A stretch of DNA of 64,000 nucleotides from Noviherbaspirillum aridicola (GCF_019656455.1 NZ_BPMK01000005.1:194743-258742), one strand, 5' to 3'; positions 8,964 to 18,770 are shown, counted from the stretch's first letter. Notes: a model not told the origin generated them from the letters alone. A program made the numbers and translations.

Positions 8964-10103
8964 TCAGCGTGAACCGTTGGCGCGCCGCGCCTCGGCCCGG
9001 GTGACGCGATCGGGCGAGACAGCGGCGCGGCAGGCGTCGCGCAGGCCGGCGGCGGCGCTGGCATAGTTGAAACCGGCGACGGTGGCGACGCTGCTGGCCG
9101 AGGCGCGCTGCCAGGCCAGGCGGTCGCGCAGCAGGGCCACCGCGTGCTGCGTCCACAGGCCGACATCGAGATCGGCGACATGACCGTTCCTGCCGTCGAT
9201 CACCAGTTCGCCCGCCACCCCCGCCTCCGGCGAGACCAGCACCGGCAGGCCGGCCGCGCAGGCTTCGTTGGTCACCACGCCCCAGGGATCCCAGCGCGTC
9301 GGGAACAGGAAGATGCGTGCCGCCGCATAGATCGCCGGCAGATCCTCGTGGGCGACGAAACCCTTGAACATCGCGTGCACCTTTTCGGCGTGCAGCGCGG
9401 CGAGGCGCCGCAGTTCGGCTTCCTGCTCGCCGGCGCCGACGAACATGATGCTCACCCTGCGGCCGAGCAGGCCGGCCGCGTTCAGCGCGACATCGAAGGC
9501 GAACAGCGGGTTCTTGACCGGTTCGATGCGTCCGCAGAACAGGAAGTCGACGGGGCGGTCATCGAATGACGCGGTGGTGGCGAACTCGCCGTTGTCCACG
9601 CACAGGCAGGATGTGAAGCGGCGGCTGGCCGGTATGCCGTACTGTTCGAACAGCCGGTGACCGCCGCGGCTGGCGGCGACAAAGCTGCGGGAGCGACCGT
9701 AGACCATGCGCCGCACGAGCCGGTGCACGCGCGACAGGCCCTGCTCGGAAATGTCGGTGCCGTCGGTCATGGCCACGTGCGGAATGCCGCGCGCCACCGC
9801 ATAGGCAAAGGCGTAGAGGTGCGTCGGATTGAAGCCGCCGGTGACCACCGCGTCCGGGCGGAAGCGATGGAGCGAGGCGACGACGCCGGGATTGTTGTGG
9901 ATGTAGCGGCCGTTGCGGGTGATGACGTGTTCGCGCAGGAATTCATGGCCGAAATCGAGCGGCGGGATTTCCCAGTGGCGATTGGGTTCGCGCCGGCTGC
10001 ACAGGATCAGCTGCAGCGTGACGTCGGGCAGCCGCGACAGCGCGCGATAGAAAGGCACGCGGTATGGCGGCAGCTCATTGGAGATGAGAGCGATGCGAAG
10101 CAT
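8964..10103 (-). CDS. Glycosyltransferase family 4
   Basis: 379 residues from ATG 10103, chosen because the family's first beta strand (MLRIALISNELPPYRVPFY) begins there; the in-frame upstream codons are poor. The N-terminal Rossmann domain contains the acceptor-side loop 'NELPPYRVPFYRAL'. The C-terminal domain has 'FCGRIEPVKNP', 'FVGAGEQEAEL', 'FLFPTRWDPWGVVTNEACAAG' (the E-x7-E-like donor site of GT4 enzymes) and 'VSPEAGVAGELV'. GT-B enzymes of this group transfer sugars from nucleotide-sugars in exopolysaccharide, O-antigen or cell-envelope glycan synthesis. It stands alone, with no polysaccharide cluster beside it, so acceptor and sugar cannot be named. It is convergent with the cyclase gene. 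Confidence 0.85.
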   Translation of the reverse strand: MLRIALISNELPPYRVPFYRALSRLPDVTLQLILCSRREPNRHWEIPPLDFGHEFLREHVITRNGRYIHNNPGVVASLHRFRPDAVVTGGFNPTHLYAFAYAVARGIPHVAMTDGTDISEQGLSRVHRLVRRMVYGRSRSFVAASRGGHRLFEQYGIPASRRFTSCLCVDNGEFATTASFDDRPVDFLFCGRIEPVKNPLFAFDVALNAAGLLGRRVSIMFVGAGEQEAELRRLAALHAEKVHAMFKGFVAHEDLPAIYAAARIFLFPTRWDPWGVVTNEACAAGLPVLVSPEAGVAGELVIDGRNGHVADLDVGLWTQHAVALLRDRLAWQRASASSVATVAGFNYASAAAGLRDACRAAVSPDRVTRAEARRANGSR

Positions 10104-10534
10104 TGACTGAGTTCCGTCCGGATTTGTTGTGCTTATTCGTTGATGCATGCGAAGGCATGCGTGAAATTGGTGCAGACCATCGAGGCCTGCTGCCGAGGCG
10201 GTTTCAGAACTTAATGAGTGGACGGCGGCGGCGGGGTTCCTTCTGTTGCGCTGCAACTTGCAGAAGAATTGACCGGAGCTAAGATCGCGTACCGGCTGAA
10301 GATGGAGATGAACTGGCCGGCGGTATCAGGGCCGTTACAATGGCGTCCGCGTTGTCGTGATCGACGCCGTCGTCCGAAAGACGTCTCCATTCGCGCTGCG
10401 ATTCGACCCGGATGCACGCGCGGAGGGCGGATATCGCCGGCCGGCCTGCTTTTTTCTGTCTCCGGGCCACAACCCTGGGGCCCATCCCGCCTATCTTTTG
10501 TTAGAATCAGACCCTTTTCTGGAAAGGAATATTG
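10104..10534. other. Intergenic region between glycosyltransferase and hupB
   Basis: About 430 bp holding the divergent upstream regions of the glycosyltransferase (minus) and hupB (plus). I see no tRNA and no convincing gene; one open frame of ~100 codons has Arg/Pro-rich, non-protein-like composition. A candidate -10 for hupB (TAGAAT at 10502-10507) lacks a recognisable -35. A small palindrome GCATGC-N4-GCATGC lies near 10142-10160. Confidence 0.5.
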
Positions 10535-10810
10535 ATGAACAAGACCGAACTCGTCGATGCCATCGCCGCGGAATGCGACCTCTCCAAGGTCGCCGCTCAG
10601 CGTGCCCTGGATGCCGTCATCAACAACATCGTCAAGGCTGTGAAGGCCGGTGACACGGTTCAGCTGGTCGGCTTCGGCAGCTTCGGCGCCGGCACCCGCG
10701 CGGAGCGCACCGGACGCAACCCGCGTACCGGCGAAGAGATCAAGATCGCTGCCGCCAAGACGGTGAAGTTCACCGCCGGCAAGGCGTTCAAGGACGCGAT
10801 CAACGGCTGA
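10535..10810 (+). CDS. hupB: DNA-binding protein HU (beta-type)
   Basis: 91 residues, full length for HU/IHF. The N-terminal helices ([11 protein letters not shown]) and the DNA-binding arm '[10 protein letters not shown]' with the final '[13 protein letters not shown]' are the standard HU-beta signature. HU is a dimeric nucleoid protein that bends and compacts DNA. Start at ATG 10535, preceded by a strong GGAAAGGAA ribosome-binding site at 10521-10529; the ATG-like codon one triplet earlier is too close to matter. It is a single-gene unit with a predicted terminator downstream. In many proteobacteria hupB follows lon; here it does not, which is a small synteny difference. Confidence 0.97.
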   Translation: MNKTELVDAIAAECDLSKVAAQRALDAVINNIVKAVKAGDTVQLVGFGSFGAGTRAERTGRNPRTGEEIKIAAAKTVKFTAGKAFKDAING

Positions 10811-10858
10811 TCGCTGCTGACGCCGTCGTTCGGGCGTCATCTCTTGCGGGCGAAAGCG

Positions 10859-10897
10859 GGAAGCCTGGCGCACGTCATGCGCGATGCTTCCGGTTTT
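10859..10897 (+). terminator. Probable intrinsic terminator of hupB
   Basis: A two-part hairpin: outer stem GGAAGC/GCTTCC, inner stem GCGCA/TGCGC, followed by TTTT at 10894-10897. Located 50 bp after the hupB stop. Confidence 0.5.
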
Positions 10898-10946
10898 CCC
10901 CCGACCCTCCTGTCATCATCCTGTCATCTTCGCGCGTCGCGCGAAA

Positions 10947-13532
10947 TCACGCATTCCCCTCGTTTCCCTCGTTCGCGTTCGCCAGTCCGGCGAGTATCGC
11001 CAGCACATCGGCCAGCTTCGCCGGCTTGACCAGGTGATGGTCGAAGCCCGCCTGCCGCGATTGCTCGAAATCGTTCGGCTGGCCATATCCGGTCAGCGCG
11101 ACCAGCACCGCGCGGGCGTGGACGGGCGCGGCCCGCAACCGTCTCGCGAGTTCGTAGCCGTCCATGTCGGGCAGGCCGACGTCGAGCAGGAACACGCGCG
11201 GCCGGAATGCATCCGCCGCCTGCAAGGCCTGCTCGCCGCTGAATCGGGTCGCGGTCCGGTAGCCGGCGGCGTCGAGCAGCATCGCAAGGCTCTCGGCCGC
11301 ATCGACGTTGTCGTCCACCACCATCACTTTCAGCGGCGCGCCATCGGCCCTCGGCCCCGGGCCGGCGGCGCGTTCTTCATCCGGCGCGGAGGCCGGGTGG
11401 AAGCGCGGCAGCCGCACGGTGAACACGCTGCCCTTGCCGAGGCCTTCGCTGTGCACGGACACGCTGCCCTCGTGCAGTTCGACCAGGCTTCTGACGAGCG
11501 CCAGTCCGAGACCGAGCCCGCCCTGTGAACGGTCGGGCGAGCGTTCCGCCTGCGTGAAGAGTTCAAACACATGCGGCTGGAGCGCGGCGGAAATGCCGGC
11601 GCCGTTGTCGCTGACCGCCATCCAGGCATCGCGCGCATCGCCCCGGATGTGGACTGACAGCTCGCCGCCCTCGGGCGTGTACTTGGCGGCGTTGTTGAGC
11701 AGGTTGGCCAGCACCTGCACCAGCCGCGTGCGGTCGGCGAAGACGAACAGCGATTCTTCATCCGCCTGCACCGTCAGGCGGTGCCGGCGCGTTTCGATCA
11801 GTCCGCGCACCTGTTCCACCGCGCCGTCGACCACGCTGCGCAGGTCGAGCACCTGGCGGTCGAGCGAGATCATGCCGCTCGTGACGCGGGCGACATCGAG
11901 CAGGTCGTCCACCAGGCCCGACATGTGGGCGACCTGCCGCCCGATGATCTCGCTGGTCCTGGCCACGCGCGGATTGTCGGCGCTCTGCAGGCGCAGCAGC
12001 TCGGCCGCGTTGCTGATCGGGGCCAGCGGGTTGCGCAGTTCATGCGCCAGCATCGCGAGGAATTCATCCTTGCGCCGGTCCGCCACCCGCAATGCCTCCA
12101 GCGCCTGCCTGCGCTCGGTGACGTCATAGCCTTCGACGAAGATGCCGGTGACCCGGCCTTCCGCATCGGTCACCGGCTGATAGACGAAATCCACGAAGCG
12201 CTCGCTCGGCGCCTCTTCCGGCGTCCGCCGGATCACGAGCCGCGCCTCGCTCTCGAAATACGGCCGTCCGCTGCGATACACCTGGTCGAGCTGGTCGAAG
12301 AAGGGCTGGTCCGCCAGCTCCGGCAGCGCCTTGCGCACCGGCAGTCCGATCACCGGACGCGGCCCGATCAGGCGCATGTAGGCGGCGTTGACGAGTTCGA
12401 ACACATGCTCGGGACCGCGCACCACCGCCATGAATCCGGGGGCCTGCTCGAACAGTTCGCGCAGGCGGTTGCGCTCGGCCGCCAGCTGCGCGGTCAGCGC
12501 TTCCTCGGCCTGCCGCCGCTGCGCCTCGGCGCGCGCCAGCTCGAGCGCATACCAGGTGCGCTCGGCGACATGCTCGGCCAGCATCACTTCGTCGTCGGTC
12601 CAGCGTCGCGGCTGCGCGTCGTGCAGATACATCAGCGCATGCAGGCGGCCGGCCTTGCGCAGGGGGACCGCCAGCAGGGCTTTCGCGCCCGGCATCGCCG
12701 CCGGGTCCACCGCGTCGGGCACCGGCGGCTTGCGTACGTCATCGATCCGCAGCGTCCGTCCCTGGCGCAAGCCGTGCAGGGCGTGCTCCCCGAATGCGGG
12801 CAGCGACGGGGCGTCGCCGTCGAGCGGCGGCAGCCGGCCGTCGGTCCACTCGCCGGCCACCGCCATCCGGTAATCCGGGGCGCGCAACCTGGCATAGCCG
12901 ACGCGGGCTGCGCCCAGCTGGCGGCCGATCGCCTCGGCGCTGGTCGCCGCGATCGCGGCCGGGTCGCCGACGCCGCGCAGCCTGTCGGCCAGACGCAGCT
13001 GAAACTCCTGCCGGCGCTCGGCCAGCACGCGGCCGGTGGTTTCGGTGCAGGCGCAGAACATGCCGGCAATCCTGCCGGTTTCGTCGCGCGCCGGCGAATA
13101 GGAAAAAGTGAACCAGGTCTGCTCGAGGTGGCCCTTGCGCAGCATCTGCAGCGGCAGGTTCTCGTGAAAGCTCGCTTCCCCGGCCAGCGCGCGCCGGATC
13201 AGCGGATCGATCACGTCCCAGATCTCGAACCAGATGTCATGGAAGCGGCGGCCGATCGCCGTGGGATGCTTGGCGCCGAGGACTTCGATGTAGGAATCGT
13301 TGTACAGGAAGCCGAGTTCGGGACCCCAGGCCACGAACATCGGAAACTTGGAATCGAGCATCAGGCCGGTGACGGTGCGCAGCGCCGGGGACCAGGTGCG
13401 CGGATGGCCGAGCGGAGAAGCGGACCAGTCCTGCATGCGCATCAGCGCGCGCATTTCTCCGGGACCGGACAGGAAATCGAAATCCGGCGCGGCGTGGCTG
13501 CCGGAACCCGTTGCATTCATCTCTGCCTTCAT
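10947..13532 (-). CDS. Hybrid sensor histidine kinase with C-terminal receiver
   Basis: 861 residues, no transmembrane helices, so a cytoplasmic sensor. Order: PAS-like domain (~30-160), GAF domain (~185-330), PAS domain (~350-470), HisKA with phospho-acceptor 'MLAHELRNPL' (~500), HATPase_c with N box 'LLNNAAKYTPEGGE', 'DNGAGI' and 'GGLGLGLALVRSL', and a receiver domain at the C-terminus ('VMVVDDNVDAAES', phospho-Asp in 'LLDVGLPDMDGYE', Lys in 'VKPAKL'). It should autophosphorylate and pass phosphate to its own receiver or a distant partner; no response regulator gene is adjacent. Start could be ATG 13532 or ATG 13520; the latter has the better AAGG spacing. Signal unknown. Confidence 0.92.
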   Translation of the reverse strand: MKAEMNATGSGSHAAPDFDFLSGPGEMRALMRMQDWSASPLGHPRTWSPALRTVTGLMLDSKFPMFVAWGPELGFLYNDSYIEVLGAKHPTAIGRRFHDIWFEIWDVIDPLIRRALAGEASFHENLPLQMLRKGHLEQTWFTFSYSPARDETGRIAGMFCACTETTGRVLAERRQEFQLRLADRLRGVGDPAAIAATSAEAIGRQLGAARVGYARLRAPDYRMAVAGEWTDGRLPPLDGDAPSLPAFGEHALHGLRQGRTLRIDDVRKPPVPDAVDPAAMPGAKALLAVPLRKAGRLHALMYLHDAQPRRWTDDEVMLAEHVAERTWYALELARAEAQRRQAEEALTAQLAAERNRLRELFEQAPGFMAVVRGPEHVFELVNAAYMRLIGPRPVIGLPVRKALPELADQPFFDQLDQVYRSGRPYFESEARLVIRRTPEEAPSERFVDFVYQPVTDAEGRVTGIFVEGYDVTERRQALEALRVADRRKDEFLAMLAHELRNPLAPISNAAELLRLQSADNPRVARTSEIIGRQVAHMSGLVDDLLDVARVTSGMISLDRQVLDLRSVVDGAVEQVRGLIETRRHRLTVQADEESLFVFADRTRLVQVLANLLNNAAKYTPEGGELSVHIRGDARDAWMAVSDNGAGISAALQPHVFELFTQAERSPDRSQGGLGLGLALVRSLVELHEGSVSVHSEGLGKGSVFTVRLPRFHPASAPDEERAAGPGPRADGAPLKVMVVDDNVDAAESLAMLLDAAGYRTATRFSGEQALQAADAFRPRVFLLDVGLPDMDGYELARRLRAAPVHARAVLVALTGYGQPNDFEQSRQAGFDHHLVKPAKLADVLAILAGLANANEGNEGNA

Positions 13533-13636
13533 TGCCCGGTGTTTCCCCTCTGACGTTCACTGTGTTCCTGACATTGCGCGGCACACCTGGTTCGCGCGGC
13601 CCTGCGGCGCGTGCGGAAACACGAGACAATAGCACA

Positions 13637-14836
13637 ATGAATTTGTCCTCTTCCGCGAAGGCGGCCGCGGCCCCCGCGCTGCTTGCCGCCACCCTGTTTC
13701 TCGTCAGTCTCAACCTGCGGCCCGCGCTGTCCGGCATGGCGCCGCTGCTCGAAGCGATACGCAGCGCGACCGGCCTGTCGGCGGCCGGCGCCGGCGTGCT
13801 GACCACGCTGCCGGTGCTGTGCTTCGGCCTGATCGCGCCGGTCGGCGCCATGCTTGCGCAGCGTTTTTCGATCCGCCGCACCGTCCTCGCCGGCTTGCTG
13901 CTGCTGGCGCTCAGCCTCGGGCTGCGGGTGGTCGGCGGACTGCCCGCTCTGTTCGCCGGGACGTTCGCCGCGGGCGCCGCGATCGGGGTGGTGATGGTAC
14001 TGCTGCCGGGCATCATCAAGCGCGACTTTGCGCAAAACGTCGGGCTGATGACCGGCCTCTACACGATGGCGCTGTCGCTCGGCGCGGCGCTCGGCGCCGG
14101 CCTGGCGGTGCCGCTCGCGCAGCTCGGCGCGGACGACAACTGGCGGCTGTCGCTGGCGCTGTGGGCTGCGCCGGCAGTGATCGCGGCGGCGGCATGGGCC
14201 GCCTGCGCGCCGGCCGACGGCGGCGCCGGCGGCCAGAACCGCGGCGCGGGCATGCGCGCGCTGTTCGGCGATGCGCTGGCCTGGCAGGTCGCCGGTTTCA
14301 TGGGCCTGCAATCGCTGCTCGCCTATTGCGTGTTCGGCTGGCTGCCGACCATGCTGATCGACCGCGGCATGACGCCGCTGGCCGCGGGCGCCGCGCTGTC
14401 AGTGTCGATCGCGGCGCAGTTGCCCGCCACGCTTGCCGGTCCCTGGATCGCGGGCAGGGGGCGCGACCAGCGGATGGCGGTGCTGGCGCTGATGGTCGTG
14501 ATGATGGCGGGCCTGGCCGGCTGCCTGTATGCGCCGCCGGGCCAGGTGTGGTGGTGGGTGGTGCTGCTCGGCATAGGGCAGGGGAGTTCGTTCACCATCG
14601 CCACGCTGCTGGTCGTGCTGCGCTCGCCCGATACCCGCACGGTGGCGGCGCTGTCGGGGATGACGCAGCTGGTGGGCTATCTGCTGGCCGCCTGCGGCCC
14701 GTTCATCACCGGCCTGCTGTACGACTGGAGCGGCGGCTGGAACGCGCCGGCGGTGTTTTTCGCGCTGGCCGCGCTGGCGGCGCTGGCCGCCGGCCTGGGA
14801 GCAGGCCGCAAGCGTTTCGTGCATGCGCGGGAATGA
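13637..14836 (+). CDS. MFS transporter of the CynX/NimT type
   Basis: 399 residues with about twelve hydrophobic segments spread along the whole length. Start at ATG 13637, where the first membrane segment follows shortly ('LLAATLFLVSLNLRPALSG'); in CynX-type transporters this 'NLRPA' motif is characteristic, as is the following 'LLEAIRSATGLS' segment. An MFS loop motif 'GAMLAQRFSIRR' is seen after TM2. The family exports or imports small anions and drugs (cyanate in CynX, nitroimidazole/glycopeptide-linked functions elsewhere); the true substrate cannot be read from sequence. No cyanase gene is beside it, so a cyanate role is not supported by context. Divergent from the hybrid kinase (104-bp gap). 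Confidence 0.85.
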   Translation: MNLSSSAKAAAAPALLAATLFLVSLNLRPALSGMAPLLEAIRSATGLSAAGAGVLTTLPVLCFGLIAPVGAMLAQRFSIRRTVLAGLLLLALSLGLRVVGGLPALFAGTFAAGAAIGVVMVLLPGIIKRDFAQNVGLMTGLYTMALSLGAALGAGLAVPLAQLGADDNWRLSLALWAAPAVIAAAAWAACAPADGGAGGQNRGAGMRALFGDALAWQVAGFMGLQSLLAYCVFGWLPTMLIDRGMTPLAAGAALSVSIAAQLPATLAGPWIAGRGRDQRMAVLALMVVMMAGLAGCLYAPPGQVWWWVVLLGIGQGSSFTIATLLVVLRSPDTRTVAALSGMTQLVGYLLAACGPFITGLLYDWSGGWNAPAVFFALAALAALAAGLGAGRKRFVHARE

Positions 14837-14847
14837 GGCTTGTCATC

Positions 14848-14874
14848 TTGACTGTCGTCACGCAGGGGTAAAAT
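14848..14874 (+). promoter_or_regulatory. Candidate sigma-70 promoter for the DUF748 gene
   Basis: TTGACT at 14848-14853 and TAAAAT at 14869-14874, spaced 15 bp (slightly short), 40 bp before ATG 14915. Confidence 0.45.
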
Positions 14875-14914
14875 TCCTCAGCTTTCTCTTCTCCCTTACT
14901 CGGCTTCATACTCT

Positions 14915-17900
14915 ATGGGAAATATTCAGCCAGCCGCGGCCGCACGGCCGCGCCGGCGTCTGCTGCTTCGCCTGGTCGCGGCCCTGCTGGTCGCAGTGGG
15001 CCTGTACGCGCTGTTCGGCTTCCTCATCCTGCCCGCGCTGATCAAGTCGCAGGCGCCGAAGCAGATCGAGGCGAAGCTGGGCCGCCCGGCCAGCATCGCC
15101 AACGTCGACGTCAATCCGTTCAGGCTCACGCTGGCGGTGCAGGACTTCAGGCTGATGGAAGCGGACGGCAAGAGCGTGTTTGCCGCGGTCGACGCGCTGC
15201 AGGTCGACCTCGCCGCGGAATCGCTGTTCAGGCTCGCGCCGGTGATCCAGCAGCTGCGCATCGCCGGGCCGAAGCTCAGCGTGGTGCGCGACAAGGCCGG
15301 CCGCTACAACTTCGACGACATCCTGGAGCGCCTCGCGCAGGAACCGAAATCCGAGGAGCGCGCGCGCTTTGCGATCAACAACATCGCGCTCGAGGGCGGA
15401 CGCATCGACTTCGACGACCGTCCCGCCGGCGCCAGGCATGCGGTGACCGATGTGCGGATCGGCGTGCCGTTCATCTCCTCGCTGCCGTCGCAGGTGGAAA
15501 TCTTCGTGCAGCCGATGCTCAGCGCCAGGGTCAACAACACGCCGCTGCACCTGGAGGGCAAGCTGCGCCCCTTCGCCGAGACCCGCGAGGCGGTGCTGCT
15601 GCTGGAGGCGGACGAGCTCGACCTGACGCGCTACCTCGCCTACCTGCCGCCCTCGATGCGGCTGCGCATTCCGGGTGGACGGCTCGACCTCAGGATGACG
15701 GCGAGCTTCCGGCAGCAGCCCGGCCAGTCGCCGGCGCTGGTGCTCGACGGCGGCGCCACGGTCAAGGGACTGCAGGTGCTGGAGCCGGACGGCAAGCCGG
15801 TGCTGCGCCTGGGCGAACTCGCGCTGACGCTGCGCCAGGCCAATGTGCTCGGGCCGCGCATCGACATCGCCCGCATCGCCGCCACCGGCCTGCAGGCCGA
15901 GGTGACGCGCGGCGCGGACAATGTCTGGAATGTCTCGCGCCTGCTGCCGGGCCAGCCGTCCCAGCCGCCCCAGCCCGCGACGGCGGCGAAGCCCGCGCGG
16001 AAGGAAGCGGACGGCATCGCCAGCGTGAACCTGCAGGAATTCGCCTTGCGCGACGCCACGCTGCGCTACGTCGATCACTACGGGCCGCAGCGAATCACCG
16101 TGGAGCGGCTCGACCTCGGTCTGCGCAGGCTCGCGCTCGATCTCGGCAAGCGCAGCCTGCGCGTGGGCGAGGTGGCATCCACCCGGGCCGACCTGCTGGT
16201 GCTGCCCAATGTCGCGCAGGCCACGCAGGTCACGCAGGTCACGCCGGCAGCAACGCCGGCCGCGAAGGAAGACCGCGCCGCCGGCAAGGCCGACGCCGGA
16301 GCGGGCTACCAGTACCTGGTCGATACCATCCGCATCTCAGGCTGGTCCGCGCGGCTGGAAGACGGCGCCCAGCCGAAGCCGGCGACCACCACCATCGCCC
16401 CGCTCGGACTAACGCTCAAGGGACTGTCATCGACGCCCGGGACCGCGGCGCGGCTCGAACTCGACGCCGCGGTCAACCGCGGCGGACGCCTGACCGCCGA
16501 GGGCGAAATCACGCCCGAGCCGCTGCAGGCCGACCTCGGCCTGACACTCAAGGACGTCGATCTGCTGCCGCTCCAGCCCTACATCACCCAGCGCGTCAAC
16601 CTGCGCATGACCCGTGGCAGCCTCAGCGGCAGCGGCCGGCTGCAGCTGGCGACGGACAAGGATCGCGGCCTCGGCGGCAGCTTCCGCGGCAACCTCGGCA
16701 TCGGCACCCTGGCCACGGTGGACAAGGCAAGCAACACCGACTTCCTGCGCTGGAAATCGCTTTCCATGACCGGGGTCGATCTCCGGCTGCAGCCGCTGTC
16801 GGTGGCGGTCGATCAGGTTGCGCTCGACGACTTCTTCGCGCGCGTCATCATCGACCCGAACGGCCGCATCAATCTGCAGGACGTGATCCGGCCCGAGCCG
16901 CAGGCCCAGGCAAGCGCGACGAAAACGCAGGCGGCCGCGCCTGCACCGGCGGGGGCGGGCAAAACGCCTCCGATCACCGTGCGCAAGCTGACGCTGCAGG
17001 GCGGCCGCGTGCGCTTCACCGACAACTTCATCAAGCCCAACTACAGCGCCACGCTCGGCCAGTTCGGCGGCAGCGTCACCGGCCTGTCATCCGACCCCGG
17101 CAGCAGTGCGGCCGTGGACCTGCGCGGCGAGGTCAACAACGCGCCGCTGTCGGTCGGCGGGCGCATCAATCCGCTGCGCGGCGACCTCTTCCTCGACCTG
17201 AAGGCCAACGTGCGCGGCATGGAACTGGCGCCGCTGTCGCCCTATTCCGGCCGCTATGTCGGTTATGCGATAGAGAAGGGCAAGCTCTCGTTCGAGGTCG
17301 CCTACCGCGTCGAGCAGCGCCAGCTGACCGCGGAGAACCGCCTGATCCTCGACCAGCTGAGCTTCGGCGAAAAGGTCGACAGCCCGGGCGCGGCCGACCT
17401 GCCGGTGCGCTTCGCGGTGGCGCTGCTGGCCGACAGCAACGGCGTCATCGATGTCAACCTGCCGATCTCGGGTTCCTTCGACGATCCGCAGTTCTCGATC
17501 GGCGGCCTGCTCATGCGGGTGCTCGGCAATGTGATCGTGAAGGCGGCGACACAGCCGTTCCGCCTGCTCGGCGCCGTGTTCGGCGGCGGCGGCAACGAAG
17601 AGCTGTCGACGGTCGAATTCGATGCCGGCCGCGCCGCGCTCAGGCCGGATGCCGAGGCCAAGCTCGGCACCATCGCCAGGGCGCTGGCGGAACGCCCCGC
17701 GCTGAAGCTGGAAATCGCCGGCCGCGTCGATCCCGACAGCGACCTGCCCGGCCTCAGGCGCGCCGCCGTCGACCGCAAGGTGCGCAGCCTGAAGGCGCGT
17801 GATATCGCCGCCGCCGGCGGCAACGCGCCTCGCCTGTCGGCGGTGACGGTGACGCCGGAGGAATATCCGGAACTGCTGCGCCGCGTCTATCGGGACGAGA

Positions 17901-18157
17901 CCTTCGACAAGCCGCGCAACCTGCTCGGCCTGCCGAAGCAGCTGTCGGTGCCGGTGATGGAAAGCCTGATCGCCGGTCATGCCGAGCCCGACCAGGACGA
18001 CCTGATCGCCCTCGGCAACCAGCGCGCCTCGGCGGTGCGCAACTGGCTCACGAACAATGGCCAGGTGTCCGGCGAGCGGATCTACCTGCTGGCGCCGCGC
18101 ATCGGCCAGCCGGAGGGCGGGCAGGCGAGCGCCAGGGCGGAACTGGCTCTGCGATGA
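14915..18157 (+). CDS. DUF748 (AsmA/TamB-like) envelope protein
   Basis: 1080 residues. One N-terminal transmembrane helix (~20-45) after an Arg-rich stretch anchors it in the inner membrane with a long periplasmic body. The start of the mature part ('SQAPKQIEAKLGRPASIANVDVNPFRLTLAV') is typical of AsmA-like/DUF748 proteins, and later repeats of short amphipathic beta strands ('G.L..G..RFTDNF..PNYSA.L', 'VNNAPLSVGGRINPL', 'VDVNLPISGSFDDPQFSIG') agree. Near residue 900 a segment 'TVEFDAGRAALRPDAEAKL' resembles an OmpA-type peptidoglycan-binding start. AsmA-like proteins are linked to phospholipid transport and outer-membrane homeostasis; that role here is inference. Ala/Gln-rich linkers occur at ~345-365, ~430-460 and ~665-690. 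Monocistronic by appearance. Confidence 0.87.
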   Translation: MGNIQPAAAARPRRRLLLRLVAALLVAVGLYALFGFLILPALIKSQAPKQIEAKLGRPASIANVDVNPFRLTLAVQDFRLMEADGKSVFAAVDALQVDLAAESLFRLAPVIQQLRIAGPKLSVVRDKAGRYNFDDILERLAQEPKSEERARFAINNIALEGGRIDFDDRPAGARHAVTDVRIGVPFISSLPSQVEIFVQPMLSARVNNTPLHLEGKLRPFAETREAVLLLEADELDLTRYLAYLPPSMRLRIPGGRLDLRMTASFRQQPGQSPALVLDGGATVKGLQVLEPDGKPVLRLGELALTLRQANVLGPRIDIARIAATGLQAEVTRGADNVWNVSRLLPGQPSQPPQPATAAKPARKEADGIASVNLQEFALRDATLRYVDHYGPQRITVERLDLGLRRLALDLGKRSLRVGEVASTRADLLVLPNVAQATQVTQVTPAATPAAKEDRAAGKADAGAGYQYLVDTIRISGWSARLEDGAQPKPATTTIAPLGLTLKGLSSTPGTAARLELDAAVNRGGRLTAEGEITPEPLQADLGLTLKDVDLLPLQPYITQRVNLRMTRGSLSGSGRLQLATDKDRGLGGSFRGNLGIGTLATVDKASNTDFLRWKSLSMTGVDLRLQPLSVAVDQVALDDFFARVIIDPNGRINLQDVIRPEPQAQASATKTQAAAPAPAGAGKTPPITVRKLTLQGGRVRFTDNFIKPNYSATLGQFGGSVTGLSSDPGSSAAVDLRGEVNNAPLSVGGRINPLRGDLFLDLKANVRGMELAPLSPYSGRYVGYAIEKGKLSFEVAYRVEQRQLTAENRLILDQLSFGEKVDSPGAADLPVRFAVALLADSNGVIDVNLPISGSFDDPQFSIGGLLMRVLGNVIVKAATQPFRLLGAVFGGGGNEELSTVEFDAGRAALRPDAEAKLGTIARALAERPALKLEIAGRVDPDSDLPGLRRAAVDRKVRSLKARDIAAAGGNAPRLSAVTVTPEEYPELLRRVYRDETFDKPRNLLGLPKQLSVPVMESLIAGHAEPDQDDLIALGNQRASAVRNWLTNNGQVSGERIYLLAPRIGQPEGGQASARAELALR

Positions 18158-18238
18158 CGACGCACGCAAGCGCTTGTAACTTCCTTTGACGCATTGTCGG
18201 TTCGACATGAGCATTTTCCCTTTTTTCCGGAGCATCTC

Positions 18239-18770
18239 ATGTCGATCTGTCCGCATCGCCTGCTGGCGGGCCTGCTGTCCGCCGCCGCCTTGTCGTCCGC
18301 GTTCTGCGCGCCTTCCGTCGAACATGAAGTGGCGGCCCTGTTCGGATTCGAATACGAGGACATCGCGCCCGGCAGCCCGATCCGGCCCGGCAGCCTCTCC
18401 TGCGTGGAACAGGAAACGCGGCCGCTGCAGGCCGGCGGCGCGGTGCATGCAGGCGGCGTCCGCGCAGTGCGGCGGCCGCGCGGTCGAACTGCTCAAGCGC
18501 CGCGTCGCGGAACCGGCCGGCGGCGCCCGCCGCTGGCGCATCGAGGACGTGCTGCTGCTCCCCGCCCTGTCCGCCGGCGGGTCGCGCTACCTGGCGCGGC
18601 CGGGGGAGTGCGTGCTGAAGGATGCCGCCGGCGCATCCTTCGTCGCGCTGCTGCGCCGGCGCGGCGGCCGCGCCCCGGGCGTGGACGAACTGTGGACTTA
18701 CGATCTCGACCAGGGAAAGATGCAGCGCCAGCCCGGCGCCATGCTCGAATGCAAGGATCCGCAGGATTAG
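18239..18770 (+). pseudogene. Small exported protein interrupted by an apparent frameshift
   Basis: The first half begins at ATG 18239 (GGAG seven bases before it) and encodes a signal peptide (MSICPHRLLAGLLSAAALSS) followed by 'EHEVAALFGFEYEDIAPGSP'. After about 'CVEQETRPLQAGGA' this frame turns into Arg/Pro-rich sequence typical of a wrong frame. Protein-like sequence resumes in the frame one base later: 'CGGRAVELLKRR', 'WRIEDVLLLPALSAGG', 'GVDELWTYDLDQGKM', stopping at 18770. The shift therefore lies between about 18415 and 18468, in a GC-only stretch, and corresponds to one extra (or two missing) bases. This could be a real inactivating mutation or a sequencing error; I do not recognise the family. 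Predicted periplasmic if intact, about 176 residues. Confidence 0.6.

Noticed and set aside
10218..10535. Possible 105-codon gene before hupB
   Set aside because: Arg/Pro-rich, no ribosome-binding site, overlaps the hupB start; more likely promoter DNA.
13637..14836. Cyanate detoxification locus
   Set aside because: The transporter is CynX-like but there is no cyanase or carbonic anhydrase gene beside it.
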